Below, piece after piece: positions 6,833 to 12,799 of a stretch of 12,799 bases of DNA. A model generated the notes under the pieces. The model was not told the DNA's origin. It did no database searches and worked only from the letters and a program-made list of their open reading frames with translations. A program made the translations under genes and the position numbers. Each line of letters begins with the position of its first letter. Position 1 is the first letter of the stretch. The stretch comes from an uncultured Novosphingobium sp. (GTDB lineage: Bacteria > Pseudomonadota > Alphaproteobacteria > Sphingomonadales > Sphingomonadaceae): NCBI GenBank assembly GCA_938005655.1, contig CALLNA010000280.1:1-12799 (forward strand), written 5' to 3'.

Positions 6833-8160
6833 CCAAGCTTACCCGCCGGACGATCCTGCGCGGCGCGGTGAATGGCGCCGCGGTCGGCGTCGCCCTGCCG
6901 TTCCTCGACCTGTTCCTCGACGGCAACGGCGAGGCGCTCGCCGCCACCGGCCAGCGCCTGCCGGTGCGCTTCGGCACCTGGATCTGGGGCTGCGGCTTCA
7001 TCCCCGAGCGCTGGATTCCCGCGACCGAGGGCGCCGACTACGTCATGCCGCCGGACCTCGAGCCGATGGCCCCCTACCGCAAGCAGATGGCGATCCTCTC
7101 GGGTTTCGACGTCAAGCTCGACGGGGTGGCGAACAAGCCGCACATGACCGGCAACTTCGGCCTCCGGACCGGCATCCCGGTCCCGGGCGAGACGGCCACC
7201 GCGCCGACGATCGACGTGCTGATCGGCGAGCAGATCGGGCAGGGTGCGCGGTTCCGCTCGATCGAGCTCAGCGCCTCGGGGATCGAGCGCTCCTATTCCT
7301 TCCGCGGCGCGGGCTCGCCCAATCCCAGCGAGACCTCGCCGGTGGCGCTCTACCAGCGCATCTTCGGCGAAGGCTTCCAGGACCCCAACGCCGGCACCTT
7401 CGCCCCGGACCCGCGGACGATGGTGCGTCAGAGCGTGCTCTCAGCCGTGACCGAGGACCGCCAGAAGCTCGCCAGGAGCCTCGGCGCGGCCGATCGGGCG
7501 CGGCTCGACGAATACTTCACCTCGGTCCGCCAGCTCGAGCAACAGCTCGAACTCCAGCTCCAGCCGCCGGCCAAGGTCGAGAACTTCACGATGCCGTCCG
7601 CCCCGGCCAAGACCGTGGTCGACGCCGACGTCGAGCATGTCATGGTCAACCACAAGCTGATGGCCGGGCTGCTCGCTCAGGCCCTGGCCTGCAACCAGAC
7701 CCGCGTGTTCAACATGCTGTTCTCGGATACGGCCTCGAACCTGCGCCGCTCGGCCTCGTCGGACACGCACCACACGCTGACCCACGAGGAGCCGGTCGAC
7801 CCCAAGCTCGGCTACCAGCAGCAGGTCGCCTGGTTCGCGGCCAAGTCGATGGTCGCCTGCCGCGACTTCGTTGACGCCCTCGCCAGGATCAAGGAAGGTG
7901 CGGGCACCCTGCTCGACAACACGCTGCTGCTCGCCCACTCGGACTGCTCGATCGCCAAGAGCCACGCGGTCGAGGGCATTCCGATGATGGTCATCGGCGG
8001 CGGGGGCGGGCGCATCCGCACCGGCTTCCACAAGGCCGGCCGCGCCGATCCGGTCTCGCGCGTCGGGCTCAGCCTGCAACAGGCCATGGGCCTCCAGGTC
8101 GAGCGCTGGGGCACCAAGTCGATGGATACCAACCGCACCGTCACCGAACTCGTCGCCTGA
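6829..8160 (+). CDS. Tat-exported DUF1552 family protein
   Basis: A 443-residue protein starting at ATG 6829, overlapping the previous TGA and preceded by AAAGGGAGA with 7-nt spacing from GGAG. The N-terminus KLTRRTILRG is a twin-arginine motif, followed by a weakly hydrophobic Ala/Gly stretch and an ALAA-type cleavage region near residue 40, so it should reach the periplasm folded. The body shows DUF1552 hallmarks: 'TWIWGCGFIPERWIPA', 'KQMAILSGFDVK', 'SIELSAS', the Gln-rich 'QLEQQLELQLQ' helix, 'SDTHHTLTHEE' and the C-terminal 'LLLAHSDCSIAKSHA' and 'MVIGGGGGRI' segments. DUF1552 resembles the DUF1501/alkaline-phosphatase-like group by general layout, but its reaction is unknown. Genes of this family commonly sit next to DUF1592 genes, as here, which argues for joint function. 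Confidence 0.93.
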   Translation: MTKLTRRTILRGAVNGAAVGVALPFLDLFLDGNGEALAATGQRLPVRFGTWIWGCGFIPERWIPATEGADYVMPPDLEPMAPYRKQMAILSGFDVKLDGVANKPHMTGNFGLRTGIPVPGETATAPTIDVLIGEQIGQGARFRSIELSASGIERSYSFRGAGSPNPSETSPVALYQRIFGEGFQDPNAGTFAPDPRTMVRQSVLSAVTEDRQKLARSLGAADRARLDEYFTSVRQLEQQLELQLQPPAKVENFTMPSAPAKTVVDADVEHVMVNHKLMAGLLAQALACNQTRVFNMLFSDTASNLRRSASSDTHHTLTHEEPVDPKLGYQQQVAWFAAKSMVACRDFVDALARIKEGAGTLLDNTLLLAHSDCSIAKSHAVEGIPMMVIGGGGGRIRTGFHKAGRADPVSRVGLSLQQAMGLQVERWGTKSMDTNRTVTELVA

Positions 8161-8178
8161 GCACGGACTCCCGCCTTT

Positions 8179-8205
8179 CCCGCTTCCCGTTTCCCGGGGA
8201 GCGGG
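8179..8205 (+). terminator. GC-rich hairpin after the DUF1552 gene, possible terminator without T-run
   Basis: CCCGCTTCCCG (8179-8189) pairs with CGGGGAGCGGG (8195-8205) over 11 bp with one G-T wobble and a 5-nt loop, starting 18 bp after the DUF1552 stop. No T-tract follows, so it is not a classical intrinsic terminator. It may mark the 3' end of the first operon, aid Rho-dependent ending or protect mRNA. Confidence 0.45.
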
Positions 8206-8249
8206 GACTGCCCGAACCCGGGCCGGGCGGGTGGGGCCGGCCACGGTGC

Positions 8250-8279
8250 TTGACTCGCCTGCGCGATCCCGGCAAAAAT
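8250..8279 (+). promoter_or_regulatory. Candidate promoter for the cytochrome c/ThuA operon
   Basis: TTGACT (8250-8255) matches the -35 consensus at 5 of 6 positions. After 18 bp, AAAAAT (8274-8279) gives a weak -10 with 4 of 6 matches, inside one of the few AT-rich patches of this region. It lies in the 201-bp gap between two operons, with a start point expected near 8286. Alphaproteobacterial -10 elements are often degenerate, so the call is plausible but unproven. Confidence 0.45.
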
Positions 8280-8285
8280 TGAACG

Positions 8286-8308
8286 CCATCGTCCGATTAA
8301 ACCGATGG
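8286..8308. promoter_or_regulatory. Dyad CCATCG-N11-CGATGG, candidate operator
   Basis: CCATCG (8286-8291) and CGATGG (8303-8308) form a perfect 6-bp inverted repeat around an AT-rich spacer, placed at the predicted transcription start of the cytochrome c operon. The geometry suits a dimeric repressor. No regulator gene for it is visible in the window. Confidence 0.35.
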
Positions 8309-8349
8309 ATTATCCGACTGGCCTGACCAACTATGGCCCCGTCGAGTCT

Positions 8350-8356
8350 AGGGAGA
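8350..8356 (+). promoter_or_regulatory. Ribosome binding site deciding the GTG start of cytochrome c
   Basis: AGGGAGA ends 5 nt before GTG 8362. The upstream in-frame ATG at 8305 has no such site and would prepend 19 polar residues to an otherwise clean signal peptide, so GTG 8362 is preferred. Confidence 0.7.
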
Positions 8357-8361
8357 ATCCT

Positions 8362-8745
8362 GTGAAGCTGCATCTTTCGCTCTGTGCCGGAATTGCCTTG
8401 GCTGGCCTTGGTATCGCTACCAGCGGCGCGGCCCTTGGCGCTCCCGGCGGGCCGAACGGCGAGCTGCTGTTCCGCCAGCGCTGCTCGATGTGCCATTCGG
8501 CCGTGGCGAGCCGGCAGGTGCCGCTCGGGCCGAACCTCGCCGGCGTCGTCGGGCGCAAGGCGGCCGCGACCACCTTCGCCTATTCGTCGGCGCTCAAGCA
8601 GTCGGGCCTGACCTGGACCCGCGCCAACCTCGACCGCTACCTGACCGGGCCGGCGCGGATGGTGCCGGGGACCAAGATGGCCGTGGTCGTGCCCAACCCG
8701 GCGGAGCGTTCGGCGCTGGTGGACTATCTCGCGGCGGCCCGCTGA
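8362..8745 (+). CDS. Class I c-type cytochrome, periplasmic
   Basis: A 127-residue protein from GTG 8362. The N-terminal signal peptide (KLHLSLCAGIALAGLGIATSG) has cleavage expected near residue 26. The mature domain of about 100 residues carries one haem site, C41-S-M-C44-H45, then 'LGPNLAGVVGRK' and the likely axial ligand M106 in PGTKM, the usual order in class I cytochromes of the cytochrome c2/SorB type. It is probably a soluble electron carrier that accepts electrons from a periplasmic dehydrogenase and passes them to the terminal oxidase. It is the first gene of the downstream cassette, 36 bp before the ThuA gene, with a candidate promoter upstream. The matching dehydrogenase (for example a GMC-type glycoside oxidoreductase) is not in the window. 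Confidence 0.94.
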   Translation: MKLHLSLCAGIALAGLGIATSGAALGAPGGPNGELLFRQRCSMCHSAVASRQVPLGPNLAGVVGRKAAATTFAYSSALKQSGLTWTRANLDRYLTGPARMVPGTKMAVVVPNPAERSALVDYLAAAR

Positions 8746-8764
8746 GGCCGGCCGCGCAATAAGG

Positions 8765-8777
8765 AACAGGGGAGAGG
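8765..8777 (+). promoter_or_regulatory. Extended Shine-Dalgarno of the ThuA gene, duplicated before the MFS gene
   Basis: AACAGGGGAGAGG occurs here, 4 nt before ATG 8782, and identically at 11901-11913 before the MFS ATG 11919. The purine core is a strong ribosome binding site. The flanking AACA is shared too, suggesting a lineage-specific leader. Confidence 0.6.
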
Positions 8778-8781
8778 TTCT

Positions 8782-9696
8782 ATGCTGCGCAAGGTGCTGC
8801 GCTTGGTCTTGTGGGCGCTGCTGGCGCTCGTCGTGCTGTTCGCGGTCTCGGTCGCGCTCAACTGGAGTACGATCCAGCGCGTGTTCCTGGGCGGGGTGAA
8901 GGTCTATGAGACGACCCCGCCCGCGCTGCCCGCGGACATCCAGCATCCGGCGATTCTGGTCTTCTCCAAGACCAACGGCTTCCGCCACGAGGAGGCGATC
9001 CCCGCCGCCAACGCCCTGTTCGCGCAGATGGCGAAGGACAACGGCTGGGGCTATTTCCAGACCGAGAACGGCGCGACCTTCAGCCCTGCGATCCTCTCCC
9101 GCTTCGACGCGGTGGTGTTCAACAATGTCAGCGGCGACGTGTTCACGCCCGAGCAGCGCGAGGCGCTGAAGCGCTTTATCGAGAACGGCGGCGGCTTCGT
9201 CGGCATTCACGGCGCGGGCGGGGACATGACCTACGACTGGAAATGGTACGTCGGCGACCTGATCGGGGCGCAGTTCATCGGCCATCCGATGAACCCGCAG
9301 TTCCAGCAGGCGACCGTCCGCACCGAGGACAAGGGCCATCCCGCGACCAAGGACCTGCCCGACGCCTGGCAGCGCACCGACGAATGGTACTCGTTCGAGC
9401 ATCCGGCGCGCCGGCCTGGCTATCATGTCCTGCTGACGCTCGATGAGAAGAGCTTCGCCAACCACAAGATGATGGGCAAGGACCTGGCCATGGGCGCCGA
9501 CCACCCGATCGCCTGGTGGCACTGCCTCGGCCGGGGCCGGGTGTTCTATTCGGCGATGGGCCATCAGGCCTCCGCCTATGCCGAGCCCGAATACCGCAAG
9601 GTTCTGCTCGGCGCGACCGAATGGGCGCTGAAGAAGGACGGCCCGGATTGCGCGGCGCCCGCCGCCCAACCGGCCGCGGCGGCGGGGAGCAACTAG
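8782..9696 (+). CDS. ThuA-domain protein with N-terminal membrane anchor
   Basis: A 304-residue protein. Basic residues (MLRKVLR) precede a hydrophobic segment at about 7-27 with no obvious cleavage site, so it is probably anchored with the domain in the periplasm. The ThuA glutamine-amidotransferase-like fold spans about 50-285: 'ILVFSKTNGFRHEEAI', 'FDAVVFNNVSGD', 'FIENGGGFVGIHGAGG', 'WYVGDLIGAQFIGHP', 'DEWYSFEHPARRP' and 'WWHCLGRGRVFYSAMGHQASAY'. ThuA proteins take part in trehalose and other disaccharide use in rhizobia through 3-keto sugars, and many occur beside Gfo/Idh and TIM-barrel genes, as here. The classical amidotransferase catalytic triad is not evident, as is usual for the family. 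The Ala/Pro-rich tail after 'GPDC' looks unstructured. It ends 1 bp before the next start, so the two are co-translated. Confidence 0.92.
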   Translation: MLRKVLRLVLWALLALVVLFAVSVALNWSTIQRVFLGGVKVYETTPPALPADIQHPAILVFSKTNGFRHEEAIPAANALFAQMAKDNGWGYFQTENGATFSPAILSRFDAVVFNNVSGDVFTPEQREALKRFIENGGGFVGIHGAGGDMTYDWKWYVGDLIGAQFIGHPMNPQFQQATVRTEDKGHPATKDLPDAWQRTDEWYSFEHPARRPGYHVLLTLDEKSFANHKMMGKDLAMGADHPIAWWHCLGRGRVFYSAMGHQASAYAEPEYRKVLLGATEWALKKDGPDCAAPAAQPAAAAGSN

Positions 9697-9697
9697 G

Positions 9698-10837
9698 ATG
9701 GAGCCGATCCGTTACGGCATGATCGGCGGCGGCCAGGGCGCCTTCATCGGCGGCGTCCACCGCACCGCGGCGGCGATCGCGGGCAATTGGCGGCTGGTCG
9801 CGGGCGCGCTGTCCTCGACCCCGGAGAAGGCCCGGGCCTCGGGCGCGGAGATCGGCCTGCCCGCCGACCGCGCCTATGGCTCCTGGGCCGAGATGCTGGA
9901 GCGCGAGGCCGCCCTGCCGGCGGACCAGCGGATCGAGGCGGTCTCCATCGTCACCCCCAATCATATGCACGCCCCGCCGGCCATCGCCGCGCTGGAGGCG
10001 GGCCTTGCGGTCATCATCGACAAGCCGCTGGCCGACAGCATGGCCAACGCCCAGGCCATCGCCGATGCCGCGGCGCGGACCGGCGGCCGGATCGCCGTGA
10101 CCCACACCTATACCGGCTATCCGCTGGTCAAGCAGGCCCGGCGGCTGGTGGCTGGCGGCCAGTTCGGCAAGGTCCGCCGCGTCGCGGTGAAATATACCCA
10201 GGACTGGCTGAGTCGGGCCGCCGATCTCGAAGGCAACAAGCAGGCCGCCTGGCGCATCGATCCCCGGCAGTCGGGCGACGCCGGGGCCTTCGGCGACATC
10301 GGCACCCATGCCGCGAACCTGGCCGAGTTCATCACCGGGGAGCGGATCGCCGCGATCTGCGCCGAGCTGACCATGCTGCCCGGCCGCTCCATCGACGATG
10401 ACGGCGCGGCCCTGTTCCGCCTCTCGGGCGGCGGCAAGGGCACCCTGACCGCGAGCCAGGTCTGCGTCGGCGACATCAACGACCTCGCCATCTCGGTCTA
10501 TTGCGACGAGGCCGGGCTGCACTGGCGGCAGGAGGAGCCGAACACCCTGCGGATCGGCTATCGCGACAAGCCCACCGAGATCTGGCACGCCGGGGCCAAC
10601 CGCGCTTACCTCGCGGGCGACATCCTCGCCATCCAGCGCACGCCGGGCGGCCACCCGGAGGGCTATCTGGAGGCCTTCGCCAATATCTACCGCGCCTTCG
10701 GCGAGCAGCTCCGCTGCGCGCCCGCGCCGGCCGACGAGCCGGGCTACGCGACGATGGAAGACACCCTCGCGGGGATGCGGTTCATCCAGGCCAGCCTTGA
10801 ATCCAGCCGCCGCGGCGCGGTCTGGGTCGATCTGTAG
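9698..10837 (+). CDS. Gfo/Idh/MocA family NAD(P)-dependent oxidoreductase
   Basis: A 379-residue cytoplasmic protein without signal peptide. The N-terminal Rossmann fold has the dinucleotide loop GMIGGGQGAFIGG (residues 7-19). The usual Glu-Lys-Pro is here D108-K109-P110 (IIDKPLADS). 'VTHTYTGYP' begins at residue 134, and the substrate-side motif D200-I-G-T-H204 carries the expected catalytic Asp/His. The C-terminal domain extends over about 140-360. The family oxidises or reduces sugars, inositols and keto-glycosides with bound NAD(P). GGGGAG (9684-9689), 8 nt before the ATG, lies within the end of the ThuA gene, and spacing to the next gene is 12 bp, so it is mid-operon. A role in processing a 3-keto sugar is inferred from the neighbours; substrate specificity cannot be read. 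Confidence 0.94.
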   Translation: MEPIRYGMIGGGQGAFIGGVHRTAAAIAGNWRLVAGALSSTPEKARASGAEIGLPADRAYGSWAEMLEREAALPADQRIEAVSIVTPNHMHAPPAIAALEAGLAVIIDKPLADSMANAQAIADAAARTGGRIAVTHTYTGYPLVKQARRLVAGGQFGKVRRVAVKYTQDWLSRAADLEGNKQAAWRIDPRQSGDAGAFGDIGTHAANLAEFITGERIAAICAELTMLPGRSIDDDGAALFRLSGGGKGTLTASQVCVGDINDLAISVYCDEAGLHWRQEEPNTLRIGYRDKPTEIWHAGANRAYLAGDILAIQRTPGGHPEGYLEAFANIYRAFGEQLRCAPAPADEPGYATMEDTLAGMRFIQASLESSRRGAVWVDL

Positions 10838-10849
10838 AAAGGACGGGAC

Positions 10850-11896
10850 ATGAAGGGTCCGGCAATCTTCCTCGCCCAGTTCGCCGGTGACGAGGCGCCG
10901 TTCAACTCGCTCGACGCGATCACCAAATACATGGGCGATCTCGGCTACAAGGGCGTGCAGATCCCGACCTGGGACGGGCGCCTGTTCGACCTCGAAAAGG
11001 CTGCCGAGAGCCAGGACTACGTCGACGAGGTCAAAGGCATCTGCGCCGCCAACGGCGTGGAGGTGACGGAGCTTTCCACCCACCTCCAGGGCCAGCTCGT
11101 CGCCAGCCATCCGGCATACGACAAGCTGTTCGACGGCTTCGCCCCGGCGCAGTTCCACGACAACCCGGAAGCGCGCCGGCAATGGGCGGTCGAGCAGATG
11201 AACCTCGCCGCCCGGGCCAGCCGCCGCTTCGGCTGCACCAGCCACGCCACCTTCTCCGGCGCGCTGATGTGGCACATGGTCTATCCCTGGCCGCAGCGCC
11301 CGGCGGGCCTAGTCGAGGAAGGCTTCGCCGAGCTGGGCCGGCGCTGGAAGCCGATTCTCGACGCCTTCGACGAGAACGGCGTGGACGCCTGCTACGAGCT
11401 GCACCCCGGCGAGGACCTGCACGACGGCGTGACCTTCGAGCGGTTCCTCGACGCCGTGGACCAGCATCCGCGCGCGAACATCCTCTACGATCCTTCGCAC
11501 TTCGTGCTGCAACAGCTCGACTACCTGGCCTTCATCGACATCTACCACGAGCGGATCAGGGCCTTCCACGTCAAGGACGCCGAGTTCCGCCCGACCGGCC
11601 GCGCCGGGGTCTATGGCTCCTATTCGGGCTGGGTCGACCGGCCGGGGCGGTTCCGCTCGCTCGGCGACGGGCAGATCGACTTCGGGGCGATCTTCTCCAA
11701 GCTGACCCAGTACGGCTACGACGGCTGGGCCGTGCTCGAATGGGAGTGCGCGCTCAAGCACCCCGAGCAGGGCGCCGCTGAGGGCGCGCCGTTCATCGCC
11801 CGCCACATGATCCGCAAGGCAGAGAAGGCCTTCGACGACTTCGCCGGAACCGGGACCGACAAGGCGCTGATCGATCAGGTGCTCGGGATCGGCTGA
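10850..11896 (+). CDS. TIM-barrel sugar phosphate isomerase/epimerase-family protein
   Basis: A 348-residue protein of the xylose-isomerase-like/AP-endonuclease-2 barrel. Likely divalent-metal ligands fall on successive strands: E183 (CYELHPGED), D214 with H217 (ILYDPSHFVL), H240 (RAFHVKDAEF) and E297/E299 (VLEWECALKHPEQG). Early strands include 'GYKGVQIPTWDGRLFD' and 'VEVTELSTHLQGQLV'. There is no signal peptide, so it is cytoplasmic. AAAGGA (10838-10843) lies 6 nt before the ATG, 12 bp after the oxidoreductase stop. Relatives isomerise sugars or cleave keto-glycosides by elimination. Together with the Gfo/Idh gene it suggests an oxidation-then-rearrangement pair like those in 3-keto-glycoside and C-glycoside breakdown. 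The specific reaction is inferred, not shown. Confidence 0.93.
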   Translation: MKGPAIFLAQFAGDEAPFNSLDAITKYMGDLGYKGVQIPTWDGRLFDLEKAAESQDYVDEVKGICAANGVEVTELSTHLQGQLVASHPAYDKLFDGFAPAQFHDNPEARRQWAVEQMNLAARASRRFGCTSHATFSGALMWHMVYPWPQRPAGLVEEGFAELGRRWKPILDAFDENGVDACYELHPGEDLHDGVTFERFLDAVDQHPRANILYDPSHFVLQQLDYLAFIDIYHERIRAFHVKDAEFRPTGRAGVYGSYSGWVDRPGRFRSLGDGQIDFGAIFSKLTQYGYDGWAVLEWECALKHPEQGAAEGAPFIARHMIRKAEKAFDDFAGTGTDKALIDQVLGIG

Positions 11897-11900
11897 CGAC

Positions 11901-11913
11901 AACAGGGGAGAGG
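11901..11913 (+). promoter_or_regulatory. Extended Shine-Dalgarno of the MFS transporter gene
   Basis: The same 13-mer as at 8765-8777, 5 nt before ATG 11919 and continuing into GGGAA. It fixes the transporter start, 22 bp after the isomerase stop codon. Confidence 0.6.
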
Positions 11914-11918
11914 GGGAA

Positions 11919-12799
11919 ATGGACGGCGACAACTACAACCGCAAAGGGCTTTTCGGGATCTGCGTGCTGCTGGTCTTTACCGCGGCCCTGTCGTTCTCGA
12001 TCCGCATCGGCGCGTCCGGGGCGATCAAGGCGGCCCTGCTCGACGGGCCGGCGCCGCTCCATTCGGGCGAGATGATCGCGGCGGCGCTCGGTAACGCCTT
12101 CCTGGGCTTCGCGCTGAGCCTGCTGGTGATCTCGCCGCTGCTCGACCTGATCGGGGCGAAACGGGTGGTGCTGTTCTCCTGCGCCTGCTTCATCGTCGGG
12201 CCGCTGCTGATCCTGGCCTCGCCCAACATGAGCGGGATCGACGCGGTCTATGGGATGCTGACCCTGGGCATGGTGGTCTGCGGCTTCGCCTGGGGGGCGA
12301 TGGAGGGATCGGTCAACCCGGTCACGGCCGCGCTCTATCCCGACGACAAGACCCACCGGCTCAACCAGCTCCACGCCTGGTGGCCCGCGGGGATCATCGC
12401 CGGGGGCCTCGCCTCGCTCGTCGTGTTCCAGCAGTTCCAGCTCGGCTGGCAGGCGGCGATCGCGCTGATCCCCTTGCCCGCGCTCGCCTGCGGCGCCTGG
12501 GCGCTGACCCAGGATTTCCCCAAGACCGAGAGCACCGCGATGGGCGTGCCGTTCAAGGAGATGCTGGCCGAGCCGTTCAAGCGTCCGGGCTTCTGGATCT
12601 TCCCGGCGATCATGTTCCTCACCGCCTCGGCCGAGCTGGCGCCGGGCTCGTGGGTCGACGTCGCGCTGTCGCAGACCGTCGGGATGCCGGGCATCCTGGT
12701 GCTGGTCTATGTCTCGGCGATCATGTTCGTGATGCGGCACTTCGCCGGCCCGCTGGAGCGGCGGTTCTCCGACATCGGCCTGCTGTGGTTCTGCACGAT
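11919..12799 (+). CDS. MFS transporter, probable sugar permease (3' end outside window)
   Basis: An open frame from ATG 11919 runs off the window after 293 complete codons. The N-terminus MDGDNYNRKG is followed by about seven to eight hydrophobic segments, for example 'GLFGICVLLVFTAALSF', 'ALGNAFLGFALSLLVISPLLD', 'VVLFSCACFIVGPLLILA', 'MLTLGMVVCGFAWGAMEG' and 'PAGIIAGGLASLVVF'. DLIGAKR fits the MFS loop 2-3 motif. The block 'NPVTAALYPDDKTHRLNQLH' with 'AWWPAGI' resembles FucP-like sugar/H+ symporters, where an Asn/His-containing helix lines the sugar path. It would import the sugar or keto-sugar handled by the preceding cytoplasmic enzymes. Because its stop codon is outside, the total length and the last helices are unknown. 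Confidence 0.9.
   Translation, partial: MDGDNYNRKGLFGICVLLVFTAALSFSIRIGASGAIKAALLDGPAPLHSGEMIAAALGNAFLGFALSLLVISPLLDLIGAKRVVLFSCACFIVGPLLILASPNMSGIDAVYGMLTLGMVVCGFAWGAMEGSVNPVTAALYPDDKTHRLNQLHAWWPAGIIAGGLASLVVFQQFQLGWQAAIALIPLPALACGAWALTQDFPKTESTAMGVPFKEMLAEPFKRPGFWIFPAIMFLTASAELAPGSWVDVALSQTVGMPGILVLVYVSAIMFVMRHFAGPLERRFSDIGLLWFCT

Noticed and set aside
8305..8361. ATG 8305 as cytochrome c start
   Set aside because: It adds polar residues before the signal peptide, overlaps the candidate operator dyad, and lacks a ribosome binding site.
8734..8755. Hairpin GCGGCC/GGCCGC over the cytochrome c stop codon as an attenuator
   Set aside because: Six-bp GC stems are common by chance at this base composition and no T-run follows.
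7441..9669. A 742-residue minus-strand open frame opposite DUF1552, cytochrome c and ThuA genes
   Set aside because: It is antisense to three well-supported genes, rich in Arg/Gly/Ala/Val and His with no domain; long antisense frames are expected in very GC-rich DNA.
9275..11275. A 666-residue minus-strand open frame opposite the ThuA, Gfo/Idh and TIM-barrel genes
   Set aside because: Same GC-driven shadow; no motifs and no ribosome binding site, while the plus-strand genes show conserved catalytic residues.
11793..12740. A 315-residue minus-strand open frame opposite the transporter
   Set aside because: The plus-strand frame from 11919 encodes clear transmembrane helices and MFS motifs; the minus product is low-complexity Arg/Asp/His.

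Overview
The window comes from a GC-rich Gram-negative bacterium. The TonB-dependent receptor, the EnvZ/OmpR-like two-component pair, the Tat-exported and cytochrome c proteins, and the Shine-Dalgarno style most resemble a sphingomonad-type alphaproteobacterium. That placement is inference from gene content, not from a marker gene. No tRNA, rRNA, CRISPR array, insertion sequence or phage gene was recognised.

Layout. (1) Positions 3-1421 hold the C-terminal part of a TonB-dependent outer-membrane receptor, closed by a strong intrinsic terminator at 1462-1494. (2) A minus-strand two-component system follows: an OmpR-family regulator (2916-3635, GTG start) and a sensor histidine kinase (1555-2919) whose ATG overlaps the regulator stop. 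(3) A divergent intergenic region (3636-3843) carries two small palindromes and an imperfect direct repeat. (4) A plus-strand operon follows: an unrecognised secreted six-cysteine protein (3844-5130), a DUF1592/DUF1588/DUF1585 protein (5276-6832) and a Tat-exported DUF1552 protein (6829-8160). The DUF1592 gene appears frameshifted. Its signal peptide lies in another frame (5133-5288), and a near-tandem 8-bp repeat sits exactly at the break. (5) A 201-bp gap holds a hairpin, a candidate promoter and a dyad. (6) A second plus-strand operon runs off the window: cytochrome c (8362-8745), membrane-anchored ThuA-domain protein (8782-9696), Gfo/Idh/MocA oxidoreductase (9698-10837), TIM-barrel sugar isomerase/epimerase-like protein (10850-11896) and an MFS transporter (11919 to beyond the end).

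How the parts may fit. ThuA, Gfo/Idh, TIM-barrel epimerase, cytochrome c and MFS permease genes cluster in pathways that oxidise a glycoside at the sugar ring, cleave or rearrange the keto-sugar and import the product. This second operon is therefore best read as a sugar or glycoside catabolic cassette with a periplasmic oxidation step. The dehydrogenase that would feed the cytochrome is not in the window. The DUF1592/DUF1552 operon is also exported to the periplasm, but its chemistry is not established. The TonB receptor could supply a substrate to either, but nothing in the sequence links it directly.
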